A stretch of 64,000 nt of DNA, from NCBI GenBank assembly GCA_033297075.1, contig MU858053.1:496001-560000 (forward strand), in the 5' to 3' direction. The stretch's first letter is position 1. Each line of letters starts with the position of its first letter. Of this stretch, positions 11,200-23,173 are shown in pieces. Source of the stretch: Rhypophila decipiens (taxonomy: Eukaryota > Ascomycota > Sordariomycetes > Sordariales > Naviculisporaceae). The position numbers and the translations under genes were made by a program. A model generated the notes under the pieces. It was not told the DNA's origin. It did no database searches and worked only from the letters and a program-made list of their open reading frames with translations.

Positions 11200-13763
11200 G
11201 CTTGCTTTGCAACACAGCAACCAAGCCTCAGGGGATTGCTACCACTACCATTTATGAAGCGCACAGTTCGCCACACGACATTTATGGCTGATGACAGGGG
11301 GAGGAGGAAAAGGGGGTGACAAGCAGAAAGGGTGTCTGGGTCTTATATGGAAAGGAGTCAACCACCAAGGTACCAGTAGTGCTCAGCCGACCCGTGAGCT
11401 GACCTATGTCGATGTCCCAATGAATGGTTCCCAACCTCGCACGAGCATCGGGCAAGGCTGTCCTCAGTTATGTTAAGGCTGGACTCGGGCACATGCGGAT
11501 ACAAACAAGGTTCATACAAGAACAAGATCTCGCTGTTCTGTAAGCATCGGAGGAAAGACCAGTACGACGCGATCGGCAGCTCGCTTTCAATCTTGTCCAC
11601 GTCCGACTGTCTCTGCCGGCGGTAGAGCTAGGAAGGTGAGAAGAAAACGGCCGGACTGGTGAAGTGAATCATCATCGGGCCTGGGTAACCGGTACATATG
11701 AGGTTGTCCTGTGGGCGATTTTCGTACCCAAGAGACGCCTGGGACTGACAGGAAGGGGAGGTCACTTGTGATGGCGGCGAGGAGCTTCGTCACGAGGCCG
11801 CCTTTTTGGAGAGACCAACGGTGGCAGCTGAGCCACCTCCGAAAGCTTCTTCCAGGGGTGTAAGCCAAAATGTTTCAGATGGCCTCGAGGCTGTGGAAGT
11901 GCCGGGACATGATCCAGCGACCCAGAGAATTTCCCCTTGACCTGCACACCATCAGCATCTTGTTTCTCCAGTCAAGTGTGGTAGCCTGTGCATATGGACG
12001 TGTACAGTAGTACACTGTCGCCACAAAGCTGTTGGTGACTACTATGTTGGGACACTTTGCGGGGCAGCTGGCCGAGCGCAAAGATCAGCCAAATAGCGAG
12101 GGAAGGCTTTTTCGGTGAACGACTCCAGTCAAATTCCTGAATCATAACCGGCATAAATTCAAAAAGTTGTTCTTTCTTTCCTTCAACCAATATGCATCGA
12201 ATTCTTGTCGAAAAGGGGCCCTTGCACACATGCTTGGCCACTGCAGCTGTGAATAAGAATAGGCACAGCAGCCCACCAGCCCCCAATACCAACGACACAG
12301 CATGCATGTGCATGGCTTTACAAGGCAACAGCAAACAAAAACCAACCAAACATATATCGACCTCCTTTTCCTTTTGTCATACTCTGTCAATCTCTAACCT
12401 TGAGTGGACGTCGGTGTATTAATCTGGATATCCGCACGCTTTAGATGCCTGTCTCGATGGGCCTTGAGCCATCAACAGCCTGGAGCGGTTACCACAGATT
12501 GGCCAGCCCTGTGAGTGCAACCGTCTGGTGGCTTGCAGTGGCTCCCGGCTCGGGTCCGCGCCGTCCAAGCCATGGTTGCAAGGCCGATCTCAAAGGGTGA
12601 TCAGGGACAATAGTGTGTCGTCCAACTTTGAACAAGCCATGCGAAAATGTCAGCAGGTAGCTAATAATACTCGTTTGGTAGTTCACAATCCTAACGGGAT
12701 AATTGATCGACCTTGTTTCGGAATCGTGTCTTTTACTGAAGAAAGACCTGGGAGAAGAATGACACAACAACCATGTGTGTTATTTCCAGTATGACCGACC
12801 ACCAAAGAGTAACTCATCGAGCCTCGAAAACTTGCAGTCATATCAGCAATAATCGAATCAAAAAAGAACTCGCTCGTGGGTGACCGAAGGCATCTAAACA
12901 AAGAACAAGCACTGGGTGCTCTGAGTTGCATGTAATATCTTCTCGCTTCATAATGGCAAGCTCAGCGCACTCTGTAACAGATGGCCAAGTTGCCTTCAAA
13001 GAATATTCTAGCTTGGACTTTGACGCGATCCCAATGACCAAAGTCAACAAAGCAGAGTCAACGGAGAGTCTTACGGCTATGGAACTTCGGGGATTTAGGG
13101 AGAACAGCGGCCGTAAATAGAGACGAGCTCGTATAACAGCGATTGCCCTGTGATATATCGGGTTTTGGGGTTTGGGCGTCTGATGAGTCTATCCCCCAAA
13201 TATATCGAAAATAGCCGGGTGCATTGACGACTCCGCGGCTGCGGAAAACGGGTTGGCTAGCCCAAGCGAAAAGAGAACCAACCAAATCGGTTAGGTTAGG
13301 TATTAGCCATGACCTTCGTGTGGTTGGGATCGAACTCTAATATTTGAACTGTCATTCCGTATCACCAGGCTCCTAGTTTCACATCAGCCCTTTCAAGATC
13401 GACAGCCGTGTGATACACTAACCACTGAGTAGCGGCCATGGAAGATCATTTTGCGCGGACCCGAACTTCCATCCCCTCCCGACCATCTAGTCGCCGGTGC
13501 CAGCCGAGACCTTGGTTGTGTGTCGCTCGGCGTGAATTTGACCGAGGACTCTCATCTTGGGCTTCACCAGAGATTGGATAGTTTTGCGTGTCCTTTGAAG
13601 CGTACCCTTTGATTCTTACGATGAGTCGCAAATGGAACCGACTTGGTGTTTCATGTCCAGGGAGGGACACACTCAACCCTCTGTGCTTCATAGAAAACGC
13701 CAATGCAGTGGTATGGAAGATATAATCCAATAGAGGAATTCCGAGGACGGAGATGGCCCCTCG
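11200..13763. other. Gene-poor region upstream of the NLR-like gene
   Basis: About 2.5 kb without a supported gene. Small open frames on both strands (for example 11587-11868 and 12489-12770 on the minus strand) show no recognisable domain and no consistent splice partners. It may hold the NLR promoter and a 5' exon. A degenerate tRNA-like sequence lies at about 13311-13440 on the minus strand and is described separately. Confidence 0.4.
13311..13440 (-). pseudogene. Degenerate tRNA-like sequence
   Basis: Read on the minus strand, the segment contains TACTCAGTGGTTAG, close to a tRNA A-box/D-arm with one base missing, and about 75 nt later GTTCGATCC, close to a B-box/T-loop. A second T-loop-like word, GTTCAAATA, lies about 16 nt upstream of it. 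The ends CATGGCC and GGTCATG can form a 7-bp acceptor-like stem, but the T-stem does not pair and the spacing from T-loop to acceptor is too long for a normal tRNA. I read it as a tRNA relic or chance resemblance, not a working tRNA. Confidence 0.2.
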
Positions 13764-14771
13764 CTACTCTTTGGGCGCGAGCATCAACACGTACTCCCTC
13801 GTACTCGACCCAAACTGGATCATGTCCTTGTCTCGCAATTCGAGGTATCGGCTGTCGGGCACCTTTTTCTTGTTGAGACACGTTCCGTTTGCGCTCTCCA
13901 AGTCGATCAAGTAGGGTTTCACTCGACCAATCTTGTCGCCATATTCGTTCCGCTTCTCTGTGTACCTGAACTGAATGACCGCGTGCTGCTTGCTGATGCT
14001 CGGATGCTCCGCAGGCAGGTCAACAACAGCCATGTCCCTGCCTATTAACCAACAGCTTCGGAGACTGAGCTCAATCGTGTCGATGATCTCTGGGCCCTTG
14101 AACACAAAGAGCTTCCACGATTCTCGCGCCGAGGGTTTCCGGGCCTCCGGAGGTTCGTGGTATTTCAGTGCGACTGTGGTCCCGTCGGCTTGGATGACGG
14201 CATTAGAAGCCGCAGCCAACGTCCCTGTGTTCCCAAAGTTTGGCTTCTCGACTGGCTTTGTGGGCTCTTCACCTTTGCTGATGGCGAAGGAGTCGTCTTG
14301 GGAGGTAAGAGGACCTCGGTGTCTCACAAGGCTTTGCGCGGTCCTTGAGTTGATTTCGACCTCCTCGGCATCTTTCGTGCGTGATGACTTGTTGTCGTGG
14401 CTCTGCTCGCGATGCCGACCTTTGGAGGAGCCATCTGGAGCCTCGCCTTCGCCCGAGGTTCGCTTGCCAATGGCCCGGCGACTTTTCCGTGTGTCACGAT
14501 CTCTTTCCCGGTCTCTGTCTCCACCACGATTCCTGTCACGCCGTCTGTCCCGGCTTTCGTCCACACTCCGCTCTCGAAATTTATCTCTAGAGAGTGACCG
14601 GCGGTCTTTCCGTTCTGGACTTCTTGAACGTCGTCTATATCTCCTCTCTTGAGATCGGGATTGACTTCGGTGGCGACGGCGACGTTCCTGACCGGAGTGC
14701 CTCTTGTGGTCCTTTTCGTCATCTTGAGCCTCGTGGGATGCACGATCACGCTTTGGTGACTCGGAAGCCAT
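13764..14771 (-). CDS. PML1: FHA-domain RES-complex protein Pml1/SNIP1
   Basis: Single-exon 335-aa protein. The first 120 residues or so are Arg/Ser/Asp-rich with RS- and RD-type dipeptides, as in spliceosomal SNIP1. The C-terminal third is a forkhead-associated (FHA) phosphopeptide-binding domain, about residues 225-332: WLIGRDMAVVDLPAEHPSIS, then SKQHAVIQFR, LIDLESANGTCLNKKKV and LELRDKDMIQFGSSTREYVL, with the expected Gly-Arg, Ser-x-x-His and Asn-Gly positions. Yeast Pml1, Bud13 and Snu17/Ist3 form the RES (retention and splicing) complex that aids splicing and nuclear retention of pre-mRNA. It is divergent from the Ariadne-type ligase gene. Confidence 0.9.
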   Translation of the reverse strand: MASESPKRDRASHEAQDDEKDHKRHSGQERRRRHRSQSRSQERRYRRRSRSPERKDRRSLSRDKFRERSVDESRDRRRDRNRGGDRDRERDRDTRKSRRAIGKRTSGEGEAPDGSSKGRHREQSHDNKSSRTKDAEEVEINSRTAQSLVRHRGPLTSQDDSFAISKGEEPTKPVEKPNFGNTGTLAAASNAVIQADGTTVALKYHEPPEARKPSARESWKLFVFKGPEIIDTIELSLRSCWLIGRDMAVVDLPAEHPSISKQHAVIQFRYTEKRNEYGDKIGRVKPYLIDLESANGTCLNKKKVPDSRYLELRDKDMIQFGSSTREYVLMLAPKE

Positions 14772-15702
14772 TTTGCATAAATATCGCGAGAGCCAGCACG
14801 CAGACGAGGGACGAGGATGTTGGAGGTTTGCCTAGAGGTTGGGAATAACAGGCTCAGCGGTCAAATCTAAATAAAATTTGGGTTTGCTCAATTGATCGCA
14901 ATCTCGGCAGCTGGGCAAGCAAGAAGCTTTTGAAGGTTGCTGCCTGTCAAATTGGGCAATGGGTCAGCGTGGGGCACAAATTTCTCCACAGTTAGCACAC
15001 GGCCCCACTGTCCCGCGCGTCGCTTCTTACCTTATTCGACCTCATTCGATCTCGACAGTCGAAGGCCCAGCTTTTGTGCCAAGGAAGTTGCCTTCTCCAG
15101 GTGCCAAACACCCCAGACCACTGACGGAATCCAGTCGTGTCAGTGCCACCTAGAATCCCATCCAACCAGCCAGCAACTCGTTCGCCTGACCTGACCATCC
15201 ATCCCATCCCCCAAAACTCCACCATCAATCATCATCTCTCTAACTTTATAAGGTTCTTTCAGTCTGAAGAGTGTCTCAACTCGACTTAACTATTCCGCGA
15301 ACTATTCAGTGAGGGAACAAAAATCGATAGAGCGACCACAACAATCTTGAGCCAACGCGCCCGGATAACCGTCAAGTCACTCCCCTCGCTCGATCCCGCA
15401 CCCCTCGCTCTTCCTGCATAACTGCACCGTCGACATCACACTCGTCGCCTTTTGAGTCATTACCCGCCTCCCCTCACATAAGCTTTAGGCTTCCGGAATT
15501 TAATAGAGTGGCAAGATCAGAGCAGCTCTTCGCCTGAACTCTGATCCTGTAAAAAGCCGGCACCATTCCTCCTATAACTCGAAAGCGGAAGGCCGCTGAG
15601 GCGACGATATCCTCTGCTTTACCGACCAACAACAAGAGGATCCTCGCCTCAGTAGGCCCCGAAGCTGCTCCTCCCACTCCAGTTACGACAGCATCAAACG
15701 GG
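14772..15702. promoter_or_regulatory. Divergent intergenic region PML1/Ariadne
   Basis: Head-to-head region of about 930 nt. It has pyrimidine-rich patches typical of fungal promoters and leaders (for example around 15175-15250 and 15380-15480). I see no other gene; an antisense open frame crossing the Ariadne start is treated as a shadow. Confidence 0.4.
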
Positions 15703-17498
15703 ATGGATTCAGAAGACGACTTTATGTCGACCGTCTCTAGTGAAGACGATATTGCCGACGATAGTGACATTGACGACCTCTCAGGAGCCGAGAGTACGTT
15801 CCTTTCCATACTTCCCTCCCCTATTGACTCGAAGCCGAATAAGTGCTTTTTTCCGTTCTGCTGAAATGCACCCTGTATTGCGATTATCGCTGTACTTTTC
15901 CAAGTCCCCATCTGCTTACCAACCATGACGCGCTCTAGATTTCGATTTCGATGACGAGCCCGATCCGGACCTCGGAATGCCCAAAGACATGATGCAAAAG
16001 AAAAAAGTCGCATACGATATCAGTTTCAAGGTCTACACGCCCGAAGACATACAGAAGCAGCAGGATGATTTAATAAACGAGGTCAATATGATCTTGGACA
16101 TTTCCAAGGAAGAGGCGGCAATCTTACTCCGACACTTTCGCTGGAATAAAGAGCGTTTGATCGAGGACTATATGGACCGACCGCGGCATGTTTTGGACGC
16201 TGCTGGGCTTGCCCAATCCTCTCGTCTACCCAGACTTGAAGTCATCCCCGGATTCGTGTGCGATATCTGCTGCGAGGATGGTGACGGCCTGGAATCGTTC
16301 GCCATCAAATGCGGTCATCGGTACTGCGTGGACTGTTATCGCCATTATCTTTCGCAGAAGATCGTGGAGGAGGGCGAGGCTGCTCGCATCCAGTGTCCTG
16401 CCGATGGCTGCAGCTTGATTATTGACGCAAGATCGCTGGATATTTTGGTCACGTCAGAACTCAAAGAGCGATATTTCCAATTGCTGAATCGCACCTATGT
16501 CGAGGACAAAGACACGCTCAAATGGTGCCCAGCGCCTGACTGCCAAAATGCCGTCGAATGTGCAGTCAAGAAGAAGGACCTCGAGAAGGTTGTCCCGACC
16601 GTGGCCTGTGCCTGCCAGCATCGCTTTTGCTTTGGATGCAACAATAACGATCACCAACCTGCACCTTGTCGACTGGTCAAGATGTGGCTTCAAAAGTGCG
16701 CAGACGACTCGGAAACAGCCAACTGGATATCGGCCAATACAAAGGAATGTCCCAAGTGCAACAGCACCATCGAAAAGAATGGCGGCTGCAATCATATGAC
16801 ATGCCGCAAGTGTCGCCATGAGTTCTGCTGGATGTGTATGGGTCTCTGGTCGGAACACGGTACCAGCTGGTATAACTGCAACAGATTCGAGGAGAAAAGC
16901 GGGACTGAAGCGCGAGATGCCCAAGCCAAAAGCCGAGTGTCACTCGAACGATACCTGCATTACTACAATCGGTATGCTAACCATGAGCAATCCGCTCGCC
17001 TAGATAAGGACATTTACCAAAAGACGGAGAAGAAAATGGTCCAGCTGCAGCGTGAATCGGGCATGTCGTGGATCGAGGTACAGTACCTCAATTCTGCTTC
17101 AACGGCCCTTCAGACATGCCGTCAGACTTTGATGTGGACGTATGCTTTCGCTTTCTATCTCGCGCGCAACAACCTTACCGAGATCTTCGAGGACAACCAG
17201 AAGGATTTGGAGATGGCTGTGGAAGCTCTTTCCGAAATGTTCGAGAAGCCTGTTACCGAGTTGGCGGACCCGAAACTCAAGGTTGTTATCATGGACAAGA
17301 CGGCTTATTGCAACAAGCGACGCGTGATCTTGCTTGAAGACACGGCGCAGAATCTTGCCGAAGGTGAGTTATACAAGATGCCCTAGTCTGGTTGTGCGAC
17401 TCCTGTTCCTATGCTTACCCAGAAATTTAGGCCGTTGGAGTTTTAGCGTCGACTTGACCACCCCAGGACCGAACGGAGGGTCGAGCTCTCGTCGTTAG
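15703..17498 (+). CDS. RBR-type E3 ubiquitin ligase, Ariadne-1-like
   Basis: Three exons: 15703-15793, 15939-17363, 17431-17498; 527 aa. The acidic N-terminus (MDSEDDFMSTVSSEDD) leads into a UBA-like helix region (EVNMILDISKEEAAILLRHF). An RBR module follows: RING1 starting CDICCEDGDGLESFAIKCGH, the IBR (CQHRFCFGCNNNDHQPAPC) and RING2 (CPKCNSTIEKNGGCNHMTC) with the expected catalytic cysteine in GGCNHM. The WYNCNRFEE segment then opens the autoinhibitory Ariadne domain. RBR ligases take ubiquitin from the E2 onto the RING2 cysteine before passing it on. Without the third exon the frame would stop in LYKMP; splicing 17364-17430 restores an Ariadne-like tail (LAEGRWSFSVDL). The 5' intron is 15794-15938. 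Confidence 0.92.
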
Positions 17499-18964
17499 TT
17501 TCGGTTCTAGAAGGGCAGTCCCTCATATGGTGCCCCTGTTGTCTGGGTTCTGGAGGGGGACGGACTACAGAAGCTATCATAACAGTTGGCTTTTTCACAT
17601 CACTTGTTTTTATTCCTGTAGTATTGAATTTGCTTTTACGCGGGCGACCAAAGCCAAACAGCACCTGATGGTCGCGATGGCCTTGGCCTAGAGAAGCGGC
17701 TTTTATGGACGGGCTTGCCGGACGTATTGGGTCGGTAGCGGCTTGCATGGTTTGGGATGGGAGGCTTATTGACACGACCGGAGTTAATGGGATCCGGGAT
17801 ACACTTGTCGTGCTGAGCATCACACTTTTGTTTTTTAGAAGCGTTAGTTGAGGAAACGAATCGAGCAGCGATTTGTGGCCAATGGCGGTCCGAGCCATAC
17901 ACTCGTCTCGAATCAACTGCATGTGGTCGGGTTTCTGGGTAGAAGCGAGAAGCGGGTTTCTTTCCTAGATACTGATACTGTACTCTCAGAGCCAAGACCA
18001 GCTGTCGCCCCCATGATCTAGGACTGGATGTCGCCACAGGCCGTTATCCTCGAGCAATCTCTCCCGCAAGAGCGGTCGAACGTTGAACCAAAACATGCGT
18101 CTTTCACGCTGAATCCAGATTCAGGAGCAAATGGGTCTGAATTTGAAGACATCGAGTTGGTGACAAGACACGACTGCATAGATGACTGACAGGCATGCCC
18201 TTTCGATCTAGAGAATCATTCCCCAGTTTCCCCGCTGGTTTCCGAGTCGCGGATTCTGGGTGTTAGCGGTGGTGGGGCATTAGTGCAATGCCGAAGAGCC
18301 CTTCCGAAGGGGCGGAGAATGGGGTAAGGGTGGGTAGGGCGCCCCCATTTTTGGGCGGCACTGGTTTCGGTGATTATAACGGGACGGTGACCTGGCGAGG
18401 TCAAGGTTGAATGGTTTAGCGGAGCTTCTTTGCTCCCCGGAGGAGGGAATTGGAAGTAGGGAGTTGACGGTCATGCTTTGGCATATTGCTTATCGGATAT
18501 CTTCCAAGCCCCGATGTTTGTATAGAGTTTACAGGTCCGTTATCACGAAGAAACGTATTGTGGTAACAGCAGTCCTTTGGTGGAATACATTGTTGCGTTC
18601 ACCTCCCGGGTTTCGCGGTGTCGTCCTGCTTTCAAATAGACACAGCCGGTCAGGTGCCCTGCGATCCAGGTTGTTGCTTCTATCCAGCACTCGAAAACCC
18701 ACCGGGCTCAAGTTACCAAGCCCGTTTGCTCTATACCGAATTGCCGAGATTTCTACCTCCGGGCGCCTTAGCGACACAGGCGCTTCTCTTATTTATCCCT
18801 ACAATACCCGCTTTGTTTGCTTTCTTTTCGACGTTGAGACTTGATCGGTTTGTTTTTTTTTTCTCACCTTCAAACGACCAGTCCGGCCATCCTTGGACAC
18901 CTCCCAAAACCGAAAAATCAAAGACATATTTCTCTTCTTGTACTTCTTCTTGTTCTTCTTCATC
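17499..18964. other. Intergenic region Ariadne/SCOT
   Basis: About 1.47 kb between two tandem plus-strand genes, expected to hold the Ariadne 3' UTR and the SCOT promoter. T- and C-rich tracts at about 18800-18870 and 18930-18965 sit just before the SCOT start codon, as is common for highly expressed fungal genes. I see no further gene. Confidence 0.4.
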
Positions 18965-20716
18965 ATGCCTTCCACAGCCCATTGCATGAGAACGCTTAGA
19001 GCGTATGCCAAGTATGGCCAGAATGTGGGTTGTTCTTCTACGCTGCTACTCTGCAATCACTACTCCTATTTATTATATGTCTCACTCGCAGCTGCGGCTC
19101 AAAATGCTAACAAAAGCGTGCCCTTGAACGCCCACCCCTTGAACAGCATGCCTCACTTTTTGCCAGAGCTTTCTCGGTCTCCTCCAGGAGGGCCGAGATC
19201 AACAAGGTGTTCCCCTCTGCCGCAGAGGCTCTCAAGGACATGAAGCCCAACACCACGCTTCTTTGCGGTGGTTTCGGCCTCTGCGGTGTCCCCGACACTC
19301 TCATCAACGAGATCATGAACAAGCCTGATATCAAGGGGCTCACAGCCGTGTCCAACAACGCCGGCACCGACAACAGCGGGCTTGGCCAGCTCCTCAAGAC
19401 CAAGCAGATCAAGAAGATGGTCGCCTCGTACATTGGCGAGAACAAGACCTTCGAGAAGATGTACCTGACCGGCGAGGTGGAGCTTGAGCTGACCCCCCAG
19501 GGCACTCTGGCCGAGCGCTGCGCTGCTGGCGGAAAAGGAATCCCCGCATTCTACACCCCTGCCGCCTTTGGCACGGTCGTCCAGACCGGCGAGCTGCCCC
19601 TCCGCAACAAGCCCGACGGCAGCCCCGATGTGTTCTCGTACCCCAAGGATGTCAAGGTCTTTGACGGCAAGAGCTACCTCCTCGAGCACAGCATCAAGGG
19701 CGACTACGCCTTCGTCAAGGCGTGGCGCGCCGACAAGCTCGGCAACTGCCAGTTCCGCCTTGCCGCCAACAACTTCAACGGCGCCATGGGCCGCAACGCC
19801 AAGATGACCATCGTCGAGGCTGAGGAGATTGTCGAGCCCGGCCAGATTGCCCCCGAGGCGGTCCACCTCCCCGGCATCTACGTCAAGCGCGTCATCCAGA
19901 GCACCACGCCCAAGAACATCGAGAAGTACACCTTCGCCAAGGACGAGAGCGACCCCGATGCCATGGCTGCGCTCGGAAAGGGCGACACCGCCGCCAAGCG
20001 CGAGCGCATCGTCCGCCGCGCGGCCAAGGAGTTCAAGAACGGCATGTACGCCAACCTGGGCATCGGCATGCCCATGCTCGCCCCCGGCTTCGTAGGCGAA
20101 GACGTCGAGGTCCAGCTGCAGAGCGAGAACGGCATCCTCGGTCTCGGCCCTTACCCCCGGAAGGGAGACGAGGACGCGGACCTGATCAACGCCGGCAAGG
20201 AGACCGTCACCCTCAAGCCCGGCGCCGCCGTGTTCGGCAGCGAGGAGAGCTTCGGCATGATCCGCAGCGGGAGGATCAACCTGACCATCCTCGGCGCCAT
20301 GCAGGTCAGCGCCAGCGGCGACCTGGCCAACTGGATGCTGCCCGGCAAGGTCAAGGGCTTCGGCGGCGCCATGGATCTGGTCAGCAACCCCAGCGCCACC
20401 AAGGTCGTCGTCACCATGGAGCACACCGACAAGAAGGGCAACCCCAAGATTGTCAAGCAGTGTGCTTTCCCCCTCACTGGAAAGGCCTGTGTGTCAAGAA
20501 TCATTACCGAATTGGTGCGTTTTTTTTCTCGTCTTGCTCGAAACTAACGTTTCAAGAAAACTAACCCGGCTAATTCTGTAACAGGGTGTCTTTGATGTCG
20601 ACTTTGCCCACGGCCTTACACTGATCGAGATTGCCGATGGCGTGACGGTCGAGGAGATCAAGGCCAAGACTGAGGCTCCGTTCCTCGTTGCCAAGGACCT
20701 CAAGCCCATGCTCTAA
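18965..20716 (+). CDS. Succinyl-CoA:3-ketoacid CoA transferase, mitochondrial
   Basis: Three exons: 18965-19024, 19147-20514, 20585-20716; 519 aa, the usual size for SCOT. The enzyme moves CoA from succinyl-CoA to acetoacetate (or related acids such as acetate in fungi) in the mitochondrial matrix. The first 40 residues form a basic, Ser/Ala-rich presequence ([22 protein letters not shown]) spanning the first intron. The alpha half begins [19 protein letters not shown] with the Gly-rich loop GGFGLCGVP. The beta half includes [11 protein letters not shown] and [13 protein letters not shown], whose glutamate (about E347) is the residue that forms the CoA thioester. The protein ends VAKDLKPML. 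Codon use is strongly GC3-biased, suggesting high expression. Confidence 0.93.
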
Positions 20717-21167
20717 GAGAATCTTGAAGCTCAATTCCGTCGCCCGAGATGGGGTTTTGACGTCTTGTAATATTGTACATATCTTTTCATTTTCTCTTTC
20801 CTTTATCTGGTTCATGTGCTAGGACTCTAAAATAGCGATTTGGTTTTTTTTCTTTGGTTTTGTTTGTCTCATTCATCATCCACCAGCATCTACCAGCAAA
20901 AGTTTAGAAGTATAGCTGGAGTCTAACGGCGGAAAGATTTTTCAACATTTCCCTTTAGTTCCTGGCATATCCGTACAAGTTATGGTTCAGTTCAGCCTGA
21001 TGGGAAACTCTCTTTTGGCTGTCCTTTGGTCAACACATTTCGTCCAATCTTTGCTCACAATGTACAATCCGTGGCCAAGGTTTTTACAAAGGCCGCATGC
21101 CCAAGCCGCGCCTCGACGCTCATAGACAGTCTCGGCCAAGCTATAGATTTTCCACTACCACCACTGC
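20717..21167. other. Convergent intergenic region SCOT/peroxiredoxin
   Basis: A 451-nt tail-to-tail region, expected to be 3' UTR of both genes. T-rich around 20840-20870. Nothing else seen. Confidence 0.45.
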
Positions 21168-21997
21168 TTAACCCAAAACGTTATCGGCCAGCGATACGCT
21201 GGTGCCCGTGTTGTCCGGCTCGACATTGAGGGACGTGACCTTCCCGTCCTCGACGACGATCGTGTAGCGCTTCGATCGGTCTCCTCCAAAGATGGCTGAA
21301 CCATCAAAGGCCAAATCCAGAGCCTTGGTGAATCTTCCCGTGGGATCGGCAAAGAAACGGATGGGAGTTGAGGGATCGTAGTCCTGTTTCATTGACGCAA
21401 AGTTTTCCAGATTAATAAGTCTCCCTTGTTGCAAAAAGACGGTCGCTCGCTCGCTGGGGGGAAGGGGGATAGAAAAGAACAAAAAACGACTAAGTACCTT
21501 GCTTACGTTGCTCTGTCCGGCAGGATCAAGGTTCTCACCCCAGGCCTTCATGCTAAAAATCACGGAATCATATCAGAAAAGTTCCATGCTGACGTAGCCT
21601 ATAGATAGAGCCTTGTCTGGTGGAATAATTAGGTAGCTTACACAAAGACATCATTCACCGAGACCACAGCAAGCAAGTCATAATCCTTGAGCTTTGGGTG
21701 GTTGATGAACGAAGGGATATGCTTGGCCGAGCATGCGGGGGAGAAGGCAGCCGGGACACCCAGGAGGATCATCTTGTTGAGCTTGGAAGCCTCCTCGGCG
21801 AGGTTGACCTTGTTGCCCGGGTTGTTCTCCTGCAGGACCTCCAGGTCGGGGAGAGGGTCGCCGACTTTGATAAACACGGGACGAGTTGAGTGGAAGCTTC
21901 TTGCTGCTGCGGCGGCTGGCATCATGGCAGGACGATTGCGAATGGGCATCGCTGTCGCCAAGCGCATGCCGCGCATTGCTGCTGTTCGGAAGGACAT
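21168..21997 (-). CDS. Prx5/AHP1-type peroxiredoxin, probably mitochondrial
   Basis: Three exons on the minus strand: 21997-21642, 21552-21507, 21383-21168; 205 aa. Thiol peroxidase that reduces H2O2 and alkyl hydroperoxides. The first 40 residues are basic with Met/Ala/Arg and end in AARSFHSTRPVF, a typical fungal mitochondrial presequence. The catalytic motif is PAAFSPACSAKH with peroxidatic Cys89; VNDVFVMKAWGENL follows across intron 1. The C-terminal part KRYTIVVEDGKVTSLNVEPD has no obvious second (resolving) cysteine, as in many 1-Cys Prx5 members. The second intron, 21506-21384, has a good GTAAGC donor. It is 123 nt with no in-frame stop, so retention would insert 41 residues. A GTACTT donor two codons downstream is an alternative. 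Its 5' side is shared with the DUF167 gene. Confidence 0.9.
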
Positions 21998-22440
21998 TGT
22001 GATTGAGACAGGTCGTGGTTCTTCGATTGGGTGGAGGGTCTACTCAGAATTCGCAAGCAACTGATGTTCCGGTGTCGTCTGTCGAGGTGAGGCTCTAGGT
22101 TATTTACTTGGTAGTTTGGGTAAACTGTCGAGCTCCGGAAAGCTGCTGTGTTTGGAGGAGCTGGTGCGACGTTGGGGAACGCTCAAGTGGACCAATGAAT
22201 GACATCACCACCAAGAGGGAGCTCGGGAGGCTAAGTAGGTAAACAGCCGACCACAGTGGGTCGCTTCTCCAACTTCCTACTGCCGCCAGCCGATATCACG
22301 CTTGCAACGGAGTACCATAACTACAAGTAAGCTGTGCTTGTGAGCATCACAGTTACCTTCACCTCGCAGTAGGTATTCAGTCCTTTGGTTAATCTGTGAG
22401 ACATTACGAGATTCTCTGCTGTGGAAAAGATTGAATCGCA
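21998..22440. promoter_or_regulatory. Divergent promoter peroxiredoxin/DUF167
   Basis: Compact 443-nt head-to-head region that should serve both genes. A CCAAT word lies at 22192-22196, followed by TGACATCACC. No other recognisable site. Confidence 0.4.
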
Positions 22441-22918
22441 ATGGCATCGACACCCCGGAAAGCTGTCTGGTTTGCAGCAGCGGCCAAGAAGTCGCTTGGT
22501 GGAACTCTCTACATCCGCTGCATTGTCAAGCCTGGTGCCAGCAAGGCTCGAGAAGGCGTGACTTCAGTCGACGACGAAGCTGTTGAGGTCTGTGTATCAG
22601 CTCGAGCGCAGGAGGGCGAGGCGAACAAGGCGGTCGTCAAACTATTCAGCGAGGTAAGTTGGGAATATGACACTGCTCTTGTCCCGGATGGTGGTCGCTG
22701 TACCTCTGGCCCCCAACGAGGGTTTGGCGCACTGGTCCTATCAATTTCACCTGACGATGACTCCGATCCAGGTTTTGAACGTTCCCAAGTCAGATTTACA
22801 AATCACACAAGGACTCAAATCTAGGAACAAGACCATCGCACTCGCCGTCAATGTCAGCGAAGAAGAATGCTTGCACAGAGTTCAAGCTTCCTTGAAAGAG
22901 GCTACTAGCGAATTTTGA
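22441..22918 (+). CDS. DUF167 (YggU/UPF0235) family protein
   Basis: Two exons, 22441-22653 and 22772-22918, give a 119-aa protein. It fits the small DUF167 family found in bacteria, archaea and eukaryotes: [20 protein letters not shown] near the start, [20 protein letters not shown] in the middle and [13 protein letters not shown] near the end, matching the family's K-P-x-A/S, A-P/Q-x-x-G-x-A-N and G-x-x-S-R-x-K patterns. The biochemical function is unknown. The intron (22654-22771) has a consensus GTAAGT donor; reading through it leads to a stop after an unrelated tail. The divergent neighbour is the mitochondrial peroxiredoxin. Confidence 0.87.
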
Positions 22919-23173
22919 ATATTCGGCTCACGCAGAGCACTGAATATCAAGGCGCACCCCAATCTCCACCGATTTAATGATCATTAAGCGCAAATGCAAG
23001 TTATGCAACACACCCTGAAGTTCTTCACAAGCCTCATGAAGGCCGCAGCCATGCTCAGATGTCGGATCGTCCTAGACCACATCATGGTCTCCATCATACT
23101 TACGGACTGGGTAGGGTATCATAGAACACACAACACTCGTGCATCCGCACAGAGGAAAGAGGAAATAAAAACT

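Noticed and set aside
19153..20424. 423-codon open frame antisense to SCOT
   Set aside because: Leu/Val/Ala/Asp/Gly-biased mirror of a high-GC3 gene; no domain.
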